37,886 nt of DNA from Verrucomicrobiales bacterium. GTDB lineage: Bacteria > Verrucomicrobiota > Verrucomicrobiia > Verrucomicrobiales > SLCJ01. The position numbers were made by a program, and so were the translations under genes. The stretch lies in the NCBI GenBank assembly GCA_024636835.1, contig JAGXGH010000138.1, positions 1-37,886 of the forward strand, read 5' to 3'. A model generated the notes under the pieces. It had not been told where the DNA came from. It worked only from the letters and a program-made list of their open reading frames with translations, and made no database searches. Shown here piece after piece: positions 16,972 through 25,014 of the stretch (the first letter of the stretch is position 1; each line of letters opens with the position of its first letter).

Positions 16972-18561
16972 TCAGGTGAGCTGATCAACTGCTTGGGCGG
17001 CTCGGATGCCATCGATGGCTGCGGAGACGATTCCTCCTGCGTAGCCTGCGCCTTCTCCAGCGGGAACGAGGCGCTCCACGTCTGGGTTTTCAAGGGTTTC
17101 TTCGTCACGGGGCACGCGCACCGGGCAGGATGTGCGGGTTTCGAATCCGATCATTTGGGAGTTCTCTCCGGTGAATCCTTTCAGCTGTTTCCCGAAGAGT
17201 TTGAGGCCTTGGCGCATCCGCTTGGCGACGGCCTGTGGAAGGATCTCATGGAGTGGCGCGGATTTCAGTCCGGGTTTGTAGGAGGTCGGGAGAAGTTCTG
17301 TGGAATTCTTCGAGGTGATGAAGTCGCCGGTACGCTGGGCTGGGGCGGATTGTCCTCCACCTCCGGCTATTTTCGCTGCGTGTTCGATCTGTTGTTGGTA
17401 GGCGATGCCTGCAAGCGCGCCATGTTCTTCGGCGAAGGCGACGGTGTCCTCTGGCTCGACGGTGACAACGAGACCGGAGTTGGCGAATGGTGAGTCGCGT
17501 TTGGCGAGCGACATGCCGTTGACGACCACTTCGTCATTGGAGGTGGATGCGGGGACGATAAATCCCCCGGGACACATGCAGAAGGAATGGACGCCTCGGT
17601 CTTCGATCTTGCACGCCACACGATATGCCGCGGCGGGTAGCGAGTGCGGACGGGGTTCCTCTGGGGAGAGGTGATATTGGATTCGATCGATCATCGGTTG
17701 CGGATGTTCGATGCGCACACCGACGGCGAATGGTTTTGGCTCGAGTTTGACGTGGTGTTTATCGAGCAGTTGGAAAATATCTCGTGCGGAATGCCCGGTG
17801 GCAAGGATCACGGCATCGCCAAGCCATTCAGCACCATCTGCGGTGCGGACGCCGTGCATTCTGCGTTTACTGCCCGATTTTTCGATCAGTAGCTCGGTGA
17901 CCTTTGATTCAAAATGCACTTCTCCGCCGCGGTCGATGATGGTGGCTCGTATTGCCTTGATGACATTGGGCAGTGCGTTGGAGCCGATGTGTGGGTGGGC
18001 TTCGTGAAGGATTTCCGGTTTGGCTCCGTGTGCGACGAACGTCTCATAGACGTCCATCACACTGCCTCGCTTGGTGGCACGGGTGTAGAGTTTGCCATCG
18101 GAGAATGTGCCGGCGCCACCTTCGCCGAAGCAGTAATTGGAGTCTTCGAGGACGGTGCCCTCCATGAGAATAGGGCGTAAATCATAACGGCGGGCAGAGG
18201 CGTCTTTCCCGCGTTCGAGGATGATTGGCTGAATGTTGAGGCGCAGGCATTCCAGCGCGGCGAACATACCGGTCGGCCCGCAGCCGACGATGATGGCACG
18301 TCGTGACCCCGAGCGAAGTTTTGGAAAACGCTTCTCGTCGGGGACAGGGGGGGGAGTAGGTTCAAATGCTTCGTCGATGGTGACGCGGAGACGCAGGCGT
18401 ATCATGACGGGCGATTTTCGGGCGTCGATGGACTCCTTGATCAACTCCATTCCCGAGATGCGCTTGGGCACGAGCTTGAGCACGCGGGCGGCCCGTTTTT
18501 TCCACAACTCACGGTCGTCCGCGGTGTGATGCGGGAGTGAGATATCGCAATCTTTGATCAT
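16972..18561 (-). CDS. FAD-dependent dehydrogenase of the COG2509 type
   Basis: A 529-residue soluble flavoprotein. An N-terminal region of about 85 residues (KKRAARVLKLVPKRISGMELIKESIDARKSPVMIRL) resembles the small ferredoxin-like domain seen before the FAD domain in this group. The FAD-binding fold then starts with RAIIVGCGPTGMFAALECLRL, a GxGxxG dinucleotide motif near residues 95-100. Later marks are GEGGAGTFSDGKLYTR, DAVILATGHSARDIF and, close to the C-terminus, PAGEGAGYAGGIVSAAIDGIRAA, the second FAD contact. The family is widespread but its substrate is unknown. It lies 70 bases upstream of the cytochrome gene on the same strand, so the two may be co-transcribed; whether they work together is speculation. 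Confidence 0.85.
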   Translation of the reverse strand: MIKDCDISLPHHTADDRELWKKRAARVLKLVPKRISGMELIKESIDARKSPVMIRLRLRVTIDEAFEPTPPPVPDEKRFPKLRSGSRRAIIVGCGPTGMFAALECLRLNIQPIILERGKDASARRYDLRPILMEGTVLEDSNYCFGEGGAGTFSDGKLYTRATKRGSVMDVYETFVAHGAKPEILHEAHPHIGSNALPNVIKAIRATIIDRGGEVHFESKVTELLIEKSGSKRRMHGVRTADGAEWLGDAVILATGHSARDIFQLLDKHHVKLEPKPFAVGVRIEHPQPMIDRIQYHLSPEEPRPHSLPAAAYRVACKIEDRGVHSFCMCPGGFIVPASTSNDEVVVNGMSLAKRDSPFANSGLVVTVEPEDTVAFAEEHGALAGIAYQQQIEHAAKIAGGGGQSAPAQRTGDFITSKNSTELLPTSYKPGLKSAPLHEILPQAVAKRMRQGLKLFGKQLKGFTGENSQMIGFETRTSCPVRVPRDEETLENPDVERLVPAGEGAGYAGGIVSAAIDGIRAAQAVDQLT

Positions 18562-18709
18562 ATTGGGTTAAGGCGTCGTGCATGTCACGATGCGGAGATT
18601 GGCGCCAAAGGCAACATTTCAATCGTCGGCTGGTGCGATCAATTCTCCATAGAGCGAGGGTGATGCTGAGGATTGCCAGAGAGCGGGAAATCTGAGATAA
18701 TGTCGGTTG

Positions 18710-20314
18710 ATGACTAAAATTCCCAAGCAGTGCGGCGACCTAGAATGGGTGGAGTTCATGCCATCCGCTGTGATGGTGTTGGGTGATGGGGGGCGCGTTC
18801 TCGGTGCAAATCAGCAGATGGCGGATCTGCTGGGGCGCGAATCTGGTGAGGCGATGAAGAAACTCAAAAATGACGAGCTTACTGTGGAGGAGGATAGGGA
18901 GTGCGATGTTGAAGATCTACAGAAGCTTTTGGAGAAAGGCTCAGGTGTATATCACAAAGCGAAGCGTTACCTCAGAGGGAATGGAGAAGTGGTATTGGCG
19001 CAGGTGAAAGGACGGGTAGTCGAAGATTTTATCGTGGTCGAAGTGGTCAGTGTCGAGGGCGGGCATTCGGGGATATCGGAGCTGGTGCAGGGTTATGATT
19101 TGCTTCATCGAATTATGGATCGTTCTCCATTTTTGATTTACACCCGCGATTTGAAAGGGCGTTACGTGGTGGTGAACAAGCGCTACGAGGAAGTTTTCGG
19201 GATTAATCGACGCGACCTTGAAGGGATGACTCCATTTGAGATTTTACCGAAGGAATCAGCGGAGACGGTGATGAATCGCGACCGCGCGGTCTTGGAGGCG
19301 GAAAAATCACTAGAGTTTGAGGAAGTGCTCCAGTTCAAGGGACGAGAAATTCACTCACTGACTTGGAGCTTTCCTATCTACGATCAGAGCGGAGGGCTTT
19401 GTGGCGTCGGTGGGATGTCCATGGATATATCGCAGCGGATTGAGATGGAGAATAAGCTCAAGAAGGCAAATAAGAGCATCGAGTCTGCGTATGAGGAACT
19501 GCGGATGACTCAGTTGGCGTTGATTCAGGCGGAGAAGATGGAGTCCATCGGGCGCTTGGCGGCGGGCGTGGCACACGAGGTGAAAAACCCATTGGCGATG
19601 CTATTGATGGGGATTGATTACTTGGATGGGCTGCCAAGGGACATCGATGTAAATTTGGAGGAGATTTTGAAGGAGATGCGAACTGCGGTGATGCGTGCTG
19701 AGGGCATTGTGCATGGATTGGTTGATTTTTCAGCGCAGAGGCAGTTGGAGTTTTCCAGGGTGGATATGAATTTCATCGTGGACAGTTGTTTGCCGTTTTT
19801 GCGACATGAACTCACGCGTGATCGCATTAAGTTGATAGTCGATCAGGCGGATGACTTGCCCGACATGATGGTGGACGTCCAGAAGTTTGAGCAGGTAGTC
19901 ATCAACTTGGCGATTAACGCGATTCACGCGATGGTGGATGGCGGTGGAGAGTTGAAGCTGCGGACTCGGTGGAAAGTTCTCAAGGGTATGTCATCAGATG
20001 ATGGACGTAGGACACGCGAACATTTACGAAACGGCGATACAGTCACCGTGCTGGAGATTGAGGACACGGGGCCCGGCATTCCGAAGGAGAATCTGTCGCG
20101 CGTGTTTGATCCATTTTTTACGACCAAGGCGACAGGTGAGGGAACCGGGCTCGGGCTATCGATTTGTAAGAAAATTATCGAGCTTCACCATGGTTTGATC
20201 CGGATTGACTCCGAAGAGGGGCGCGGTACTAAAATCTCACTGACGATAAAAGCGGTGACAGGCGATCGGAAAAAAGACAGTGAGTATCAGGGGGTGCGGG
20301 ATTTTGAGAAGTGA
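18710..20314 (+). CDS. PAS-domain sensor histidine kinase
   Basis: A 534-residue sensor kinase with no membrane segments, hence cytoplasmic. An N-terminal PAS-like domain (about 10-105) is followed by a clearer PAS/PAC domain (about 125-245, MDRSPFLIYTRDLKGRYVVVNKRYEEVFG), a short coiled coil, a HisKA domain with phospho-acceptor His289 in GVAHEVKNPLAM, and an HATPase domain with N-box NLAINAIHAM, G1 DTGPGIP, F-box FDPFFTT and G2 GTGLGLS. ATG 18710 is preferred over the overlapping TTG at 18707. A single-domain response regulator starts 195 bases downstream and is the probable partner. Signal unknown. Confidence 0.93.
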   Translation: MTKIPKQCGDLEWVEFMPSAVMVLGDGGRVLGANQQMADLLGRESGEAMKKLKNDELTVEEDRECDVEDLQKLLEKGSGVYHKAKRYLRGNGEVVLAQVKGRVVEDFIVVEVVSVEGGHSGISELVQGYDLLHRIMDRSPFLIYTRDLKGRYVVVNKRYEEVFGINRRDLEGMTPFEILPKESAETVMNRDRAVLEAEKSLEFEEVLQFKGREIHSLTWSFPIYDQSGGLCGVGGMSMDISQRIEMENKLKKANKSIESAYEELRMTQLALIQAEKMESIGRLAAGVAHEVKNPLAMLLMGIDYLDGLPRDIDVNLEEILKEMRTAVMRAEGIVHGLVDFSAQRQLEFSRVDMNFIVDSCLPFLRHELTRDRIKLIVDQADDLPDMMVDVQKFEQVVINLAINAIHAMVDGGGELKLRTRWKVLKGMSSDDGRRTREHLRNGDTVTVLEIEDTGPGIPKENLSRVFDPFFTTKATGEGTGLGLSICKKIIELHHGLIRIDSEEGRGTKISLTIKAVTGDRKKDSEYQGVRDFEK

Positions 20315-20320
20315 GAATGG

Positions 20321-20349
20321 ATGCCTGTTTTCTGGTTGGAATCAGGCAT
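20321..20349 (+). other. Hairpin between kinase and response-regulator genes
   Basis: ATGCCTG (20321-20327) pairs with CAGGCAT (20343-20349), and the stem extends inward imperfectly to a five-base loop. It begins seven bases after the kinase stop. No T-run follows, so it may reduce read-through or stabilise the kinase 3' end instead of fully terminating. Confidence 0.5.
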
Positions 20350-20509
20350 AGGGCTTGTGGGGGACCCCAAAAAAGCGAAACGAATTTGATTGATTTGAAA
20401 TTTGGGGATTGGAGGAAGTGCGCTCACCTGATAGATTTTCTGTAAGTGAGGGGTAACAACCTCTGGTTGTGCGGGATATCTGTACAACGAATATAGCAAG
20501 GAGTGAAGT

Positions 20510-20917
20510 ATGGTTAAGAAACGCATTCTATTGGTAGATGATGAAGCTGGCTTCACCCGCTTGGTGAAGTTTAACCTAGAGCGCACCGGAAAATATGAGG
20601 TGAAAGAGGTGAACCAATCAACCCATGCAGTGCAGGCAGCTCAAATCTTCGATCCGGATTTGATCTTACTCGACGTAGTAATGCCTGGTATGGACGGCGG
20701 CGATGTGGTGGCAGAGCTTCGCAAGCGTCCGCATCTGGCGCCGATTCCAGTGATCATGCTGACCGCATTGGTCGCCAAGGGTGAATTGAGTCGCAACGCT
20801 GTCGCCGAGAGCGGTGATTTAGTGATGATAGGCAAGCCCGTGGATATCGTGACGCTCATTCATTGTATTGATGAGGCGCTCTACTTCCACGAGGATGGCC
20901 AAGGTGAATCGGAGTAA
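20510..20917 (+). CDS. Single-domain (CheY-like) response regulator
   Basis: A 135-residue receiver domain with no output domain. Acidic pocket at Asp10-Asp11 (ILLVDDEAGF), phospho-acceptor Asp55 in LLDVVMPGMDG, the conserved Thr in VIMLTAL and Lys109 in IGKPVD are all present, so it should be phosphorylated. One of the clearest Shine-Dalgarno sites in the window (AAGGAG, six bases from ATG) precedes it. It follows a PAS histidine kinase gene with 195 bases between, enough for a promoter of its own. Output is presumably by protein-protein contact or phosphotransfer. Confidence 0.93.
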   Translation: MVKKRILLVDDEAGFTRLVKFNLERTGKYEVKEVNQSTHAVQAAQIFDPDLILLDVVMPGMDGGDVVAELRKRPHLAPIPVIMLTALVAKGELSRNAVAESGDLVMIGKPVDIVTLIHCIDEALYFHEDGQGESE

Positions 20918-20938
20918 GAAGTCACATAGTGAACAGTC

Positions 20939-21583
20939 TCATTGCTTGGGTGAAGAACGATGGCGGCGTGACATTAGCAAGCATGCGGCAAGTGCTCCGA
21001 GCACGAGTGACTTGGGTTCTGGGATCGCTGACGTTTTAACGTTCGGCTCGATCGTCGTATAGCCAAGATCACGCAGCGATCCAAGAGTTGTGTCAGAGAG
21101 GAAGGTGCTGCCAGAAAGCACACCGGTCATCAGGGCGTCGTCGAGAGATTCGCCGATATTTGGACCGTTGACGACGGTCGGTGCGGGGCCCCCATCTCCG
21201 GGCTGCGCGTCGAAACCTGCGACATCCTCAATAGCAAAGTTGTCGGTGACTTCATTCCAGTGACCGTTCGCTGTGCCTGGCGAGCCATCAAGTTCGACGG
21301 GGACGAATGAGCCACTTTGTCCAAACTCGTTATTGTAGAACGCGACGCCGTTGGCACCGGTGTATTGCCCCGTGCCGACATCGTAGAGGTTGTTGAGTTC
21401 CCACAAAGTCCCCAGCCCGAGGATGTGACCGACTTCGTGTTTGATCACAAATTCGTTGAGAATCCCTGTTGTGGTGGCGTTTGGATGGACGTTGAACGAG
21501 GCCAAGCCTTGGGTCACATAGAGGTAAGTGACGCTGTTGTAGGAGAAGAAATTACCGAGCCTATGTCCGGCGAGAACTGGTTT
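20939..21583 (-). pseudogene. 5'-truncated leishmanolysin-like metalloprotease with PEP-CTERM sorting signal
   Basis: C-terminal part of a secreted zinc protease. From the GTG at 21517 it has the zinc site HEVGHILGLG (His27, Glu28, His31), a likely third ligand in GHWNE (His85), and a Met-turn ALMTG (Met129) followed by SLRDLGYTT, the pattern of bacterial M8 leishmanolysin-like proteins. It ends with a PEP-CTERM signal: IPEP, a hydrophobic helix and RRHR. Upstream of the GTG the frame continues with protein-like sequence (FFSYNSVTYLYVTQGLASF) to a TAG at 21584-21586, without an ATG, signal peptide or propeptide. The front of the gene therefore seems lost. It sits 20 bases after the sdhB end on the same strand. 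A short functional GTG-started product is possible but would not be exported. Confidence 0.7.
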
Positions 21584-21603
21584 CTAGCCGGGCTTGAGAA
21601 GAA

Positions 21604-22362
21604 TCAGGGCGAGACGACGGCTCGTCGACCCTTGGCGATGAGGTAGTCCTTGTTGAGCTTCGCGATGTTATCCGCAGAGATCAATTTCGGGCAAACGGCT
21701 TCGCACTCGTAGTGATTGGTGCAACCACCGAACCCTTCGGCGTCCATTTGGTCGACCATGCTGATGACTCGCTTATCGCGCTCGACCTCGCCTTGTGGGA
21801 GGCGGTTGAGGTGTTCGACTTTGGCAGATACGAAGAGCATGGCAGAAGCGTTAGGGCAGGCAGCGACACAGGCGCCACAACCGATGCAGGCCGCAGCGTC
21901 GAATGAGGCATCTGCCTCATCTTTCGGGATTGGCATTGAGTTGGCATCGACGGCAGAACCAGTGCGGACAGAAATGTATCCTCCTGCCGCGATGATGCGG
22001 TCGAAAGCTTCGCGGTCGGTGACCAGATCCTGTTGGACGGGAAATGCGTTGGCGCGGAATGGCTCGATGTAGATGGTGTCGCCATCGTTGAACTTCCGCA
22101 TGTGGACCTGGCATGTGGTAATGCCACTGTCCTTACTGTGAGGCACGCCATTGATGGTCAGTGAACACGCTCCGCAAATGCCCTCGCGGCAGTCGTGGTC
22201 GAATGAGATCGGACGTTTGCCATCGTTGATCATCTGCTCGTTTACGATGTCGAGCATTTCGAGGAATGATGCCTCCTCCGGGATATCGGGGGATTGAATG
22301 GTATCAAGCGTTCCGGCATCGGTGGGGCGTTCTTGGCGCCAGACTTTGAGAGTGAGCTTCAT
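21604..22362 (-). CDS. sdhB: Succinate dehydrogenase/fumarate reductase iron-sulfur subunit
   Basis: Electron-transfer subunit that carries electrons from the flavoprotein to quinone. 252 residues. The N-terminal ferredoxin domain binds [2Fe-2S] through Cys58, Cys63, Cys66 and Cys84 (DCREGICGAC, TTCQVHM). The C-terminal domain has CIGCGACVAACP for [4Fe-4S] and CTNHYECEAVCP for the remaining cluster positions. Last complete gene of the sdhC-sdhA-sufU-sdhB operon. Its ATG is preceded not by a Shine-Dalgarno but by a 7-base-phased array. The sequence alone cannot fully separate succinate dehydrogenase from fumarate reductase; the one-subunit cytochrome b558-type anchor encoded upstream fits both. 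Confidence 0.96.
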   Translation of the reverse strand: MKLTLKVWRQERPTDAGTLDTIQSPDIPEEASFLEMLDIVNEQMINDGKRPISFDHDCREGICGACSLTINGVPHSKDSGITTCQVHMRKFNDGDTIYIEPFRANAFPVQQDLVTDREAFDRIIAAGGYISVRTGSAVDANSMPIPKDEADASFDAAACIGCGACVAACPNASAMLFVSAKVEHLNRLPQGEVERDKRVISMVDQMDAEGFGGCTNHYECEAVCPKLISADNIAKLNKDYLIAKGRRAVVSP

Positions 22363-22368
22363 TTTAAA

Positions 22369-22396
22369 GTTAAAGGTTAAAAGTTAGATGTTATAA
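22369..22396 (+). repeat. Heptad-phased array (GTTA core) in the 5' leader of sdhB
   Basis: GTTA recurs at 22369, 22376, 22383 and 22390, exactly 7 bases apart, with A-rich variable positions between. On the coding (minus) strand this is a run of AACNNNN words ending six bases before the sdhB ATG, in the place of a Shine-Dalgarno. Confidence 0.8.
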
Positions 22397-22426
22397 AGTG
22401 GGAGGCAATATGGCCACTTGTGGTGG

Positions 22427-22855
22427 CTATCGGCTGGTGAGGAGTTCGCGGGCGGTTTTCCAGGCGAGCGCGGCACATTCGGAGCGTGCTGGGAATCGGC
22501 GGATGCTCAAGAGAGCGTTGCGGTTGGAAATGTCTTCGGTGGCTTCGTATGGGGTGTTGAGCTGGTTTAAAAACTCATCGATCGCGGCGAGTGCTTGTTC
22601 GGTGGATTTGTTGGAAAGGTCGTCGACCGCAAGTGCGGCGGATGCTCTGCTGATGGCGCATCCATCTCCGATGAAATGAAGTTGACCGGTTTGCCCGTGA
22701 CCGATGTCTTCAGGCTGTGCGATAATGGTCACTTCGTCTCCGCAGAGAGGATTGGTGTGTTTTTTAAATAGCTGGTCGGCAGGGACGTCTTTGAGTTCGT
22801 GTTTCGGGTGTTTGTGAAGCTGGAGAATCAGGTCCTGGAAGATCTCGTGGCTCAC
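22427..22855 (-). CDS. sufU: SufU-type iron-sulfur cluster scaffold / sulfur acceptor
   Basis: A 142-residue NifU/IscU-fold protein that accepts sulfur from the SufS cysteine desulfurase for cluster assembly. The three zinc/cluster-ligand Cys and the conserved Asp are present: Cys38 and Asp40 in NPLCGDEV, Cys66 in GDGCAISRAS, and Cys127 in RSECAALAW. The insertion between the second and third Cys and the absence of the LPPVK chaperone-binding motif point to SufU and not IscU. The start is GTG at 22855; an in-frame stop lies shortly upstream and no ATG intervenes. It sits between sdhA and sdhB in the same direction. SdhB holds three clusters, so co-expression of a cluster-assembly factor is plausible. 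Confidence 0.9.
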   Translation of the reverse strand: MSHEIFQDLILQLHKHPKHELKDVPADQLFKKHTNPLCGDEVTIIAQPEDIGHGQTGQLHFIGDGCAISRASAALAVDDLSNKSTEQALAAIDEFLNQLNTPYEATEDISNRNALLSIRRFPARSECAALAWKTARELLTSR

Positions 22856-22865
22856 TGCGTTCGCG

Positions 22866-22900
22866 GTTATTAGTTATTAGTTATTTGTTATTTGTTAAGT
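22866..22900 (+). repeat. Heptad-phased array (GTTA core) immediately upstream of sufU
   Basis: GTTA recurs at 22866, 22873, 22880, 22887 and 22894, five units exactly 7 bases apart, the first two and the next two being identical pairs. On the sufU coding strand it is a run of TAAC words ending 10 bases before the GTG start. No Shine-Dalgarno is present. Confidence 0.85.
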
Positions 22901-22933
22901 TGAGTGCTGCGAAGTTTTGTTGGGTTCGACGGG

Positions 22934-22968
22934 TAACTTTTAACCGATAACTTATAACGGGTAACCTA
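22934..22968 (-). repeat. Inverted heptad-phased array directly after the sdhA stop codon
   Basis: On the plus strand TAAC recurs at 22934, 22941, 22948, 22955 and 22962, exactly 7 bases apart; a degenerate sixth unit (CGAC) stands at 22927. The core is the reverse complement of that in the neighbouring array at 22866-22900, so the two arrays face each other and could pair in the transcript. The array runs into the sdhA stop codon at 22966-22968. Confidence 0.85.
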
Positions 22969-24972
22969 CTTATACGATCTGGTCGACAACTTGACAGATT
23001 CGAAGTTGAGCCACTCTTTGTGAAGTTTTGGTGAGTTGCCTGGTCCGGTGTGTTCCCATGCGGCGACATAGGCGAACTTATCGTCGTGGCGTTTGGCTTC
23101 ACCGGCGGAGATGAAGCCGGATTTCACTTCTTCGTCGGCTTCGGTGTATTGATGTTCTTCGCGGAAGTGTCCGCCGCAGGATTCTTCGCGGTCGAGGGCG
23201 TCGTAGCACATGACTTCGGCGAACTCGAGGAAGTCGGCAACGCGCCCGGCTTTTTCAAGTTCGGGGTTCATGTTGTCGACGGTTCCCGGGACCAAAACGT
23301 TGCTCCAAAATTCCTCGCGGATGCGTGGGATTTCTTTGAGTGCTTTTTCCAGTCCTGCCTTGTTTCGTGCCATTCCACAGTAATTCCACACGACCTCGCC
23401 GAGTTCCTTGTGGAAGGAATCGACGGAACGCTTGCCCTTGATGTTGATGAGTTTTTCCATCCGCTCGCGCACTGCCTGCTCGGCTTCTTTGAAGGCTTCG
23501 TGTGTGGTATCTACGCTGCCTGCTGTCTGCGAGGCAAGGTATGGGGCGATGGTGGTTGGGATGACGAAGTAGCCGTCGGCGAGTCCCTGCATCAGCGCGG
23601 ATGCGCCGAGACGGTTCGAGCCGTGGTCGGAATAGTTCGCCTCGCCGAGGACGTGAAGTCCCGGGACGTTCGACATGAGGTTGTAGTCCACCCACAGCCC
23701 GCCCATCGTGTAGTGGACGGCTGGGTAAATTTTCATCGGCTGAGCGTATGGGTTCTCACCGGTGATCTTCTCATACATTTGGAAGAGGTTGCCGTAACGG
23801 GAGCGGATGGTGTCTTCGCCGAGGCGCTCGATGGAGTCCTTGAAGTCAAGGAACACACCCAGTCCGGTTGGAGCGACGCCGCGGCCTTCGTCGCAGACTT
23901 CCTTCGCTGCGCGTGAGGAAATGTCGCGTGGTGAAAGGTTACCGAACGATGGGTATTTGCGCTCAAGATAGTAGTCGCGATCATCTTCGGCAATGTCGGA
24001 CGCTTTTTTCTTCCCTTCGCGGATGGCCAGTGCGTCTTCTTTGGTCTTGGGCACCCAGATTCGTCCGTCGTTGCGGAGCGACTCGGACATCAGAGTGAGC
24101 TTTGACTGGTAGTCGCCGCTGACTGGGATGCAGGTCGGGTGGATCTGAGTGAAGCAGGGGTTCGCCATGTAGGCGCCTTTTTTATGAGCACGGTAGGCGG
24201 CCATGACGTTACAGCCCATGGCGTTGGTGGAGAGGAAGAAGACGTTGCCGTATCCGCCGGTGGCAAGAATCACGGCATCGGCTGCGTGGCTGCGGATCTC
24301 ACCGGTGACCATGTCGCGAACGACGATGCCCTTTGCGTGACCGTCGACTTTGACGAGATCGAGCATTTCGGTGCGGGTGTGCATCTTGACGCCGCCTGCG
24401 TTGATTTCTTTTTCGAGGGCTTGGTAGCAGCCGATGAGAAGCTGTTGGCCGGTTTGGCCACGGGCGTAGAATGTGCGGGAAACCTGCGCGCCACCGAATG
24501 AGCGGTTGTCGAGCAGTCCGCCGTATTCACGGGCGAATGGTACGCCCTGCGCGACGCATTGGTCGATGATGTTGTTACTGACTTCCGCGAGGCGGTAAAC
24601 GTTCGACTCGCGTGAGCGGAAGTCGCCGCCCTTGATCGTATCATAGAACAAACGCCAAACCGAATCGCCGTCGTTGCGGTAGTTTTTCGCGGCGTTGATT
24701 CCACCTTGTGCGGCGATTGAGTGCGCGCGGCGCGGACTGTCCTGATAACAGAAGCAGTCGACTTTGTAGCCGAGCTCGGAGAGGGTCGCAGCAGCGGCGC
24801 CACCGGCGAGGCCGGAACCGACGACGATGATCTTGAATTTCCGCTTGTTGGCCGGGTTGATGAGCTTGGAGTTCGCTTTATGCGATGTCCATTTGTCCTT
24901 GAGCTCGCCGGAAGGTGATTGACACGGCGGTGTGTCGGACTGCGGTTTTTGCTGAGTGGTTTCTTTGACCAT
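22966..24972 (-). CDS. sdhA: Succinate dehydrogenase/fumarate reductase flavoprotein subunit
   Basis: Catalytic subunit that oxidises succinate to fumarate in the TCA cycle, or the reverse. 668 residues. The FAD fold begins IIVVGSGLAGGAAAATLSELG (GxGxxG from residue 52), His84 in RRAHSIAAQGG is the expected covalent FAD attachment site, and active-site segments TQIHPTCIPVSG and HYTMGGLWVDYN are present. The C-terminal domain carries the usual ESCGGHFREEHQYTEADEE stretch. Length and motifs fit the Bacteroidetes/PVC-type SdhA that pairs with a single membrane subunit. It is the second gene of the operon, 42 bases after sdhC, and this spacer is entirely a heptad-phased array. Confidence 0.97.
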   Translation of the reverse strand: MVKETTQQKPQSDTPPCQSPSGELKDKWTSHKANSKLINPANKRKFKIIVVGSGLAGGAAAATLSELGYKVDCFCYQDSPRRAHSIAAQGGINAAKNYRNDGDSVWRLFYDTIKGGDFRSRESNVYRLAEVSNNIIDQCVAQGVPFAREYGGLLDNRSFGGAQVSRTFYARGQTGQQLLIGCYQALEKEINAGGVKMHTRTEMLDLVKVDGHAKGIVVRDMVTGEIRSHAADAVILATGGYGNVFFLSTNAMGCNVMAAYRAHKKGAYMANPCFTQIHPTCIPVSGDYQSKLTLMSESLRNDGRIWVPKTKEDALAIREGKKKASDIAEDDRDYYLERKYPSFGNLSPRDISSRAAKEVCDEGRGVAPTGLGVFLDFKDSIERLGEDTIRSRYGNLFQMYEKITGENPYAQPMKIYPAVHYTMGGLWVDYNLMSNVPGLHVLGEANYSDHGSNRLGASALMQGLADGYFVIPTTIAPYLASQTAGSVDTTHEAFKEAEQAVRERMEKLINIKGKRSVDSFHKELGEVVWNYCGMARNKAGLEKALKEIPRIREEFWSNVLVPGTVDNMNPELEKAGRVADFLEFAEVMCYDALDREESCGGHFREEHQYTEADEEVKSGFISAGEAKRHDDKFAYVAAWEHTGPGNSPKLHKEWLNFESVKLSTRSYK

Positions 24973-25014
24973 GATATTTAGTAGCGGGTAGCCGGTAGGA
25001 AGTAGCGAGGAATT
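24973..25014 (-). repeat. Heptad-phased array filling the sdhC-sdhA spacer
   Basis: The spacer is exactly 42 bases, six units of seven. On the plus strand GTAG recurs at 24981, 24988, 24995 and 25002; the outermost units are degenerate. On the coding strand the units read as CTAC words, and the last one ends directly at the sdhA ATG. There is no Shine-Dalgarno. Confidence 0.8.

Noticed and set aside
16902..17108. N-terminal extension of the cytochrome gene to 17108
   Set aside because: It overlaps the upstream FAD dehydrogenase gene by 137 bases and places a clear signal peptide 70 residues inside the protein.
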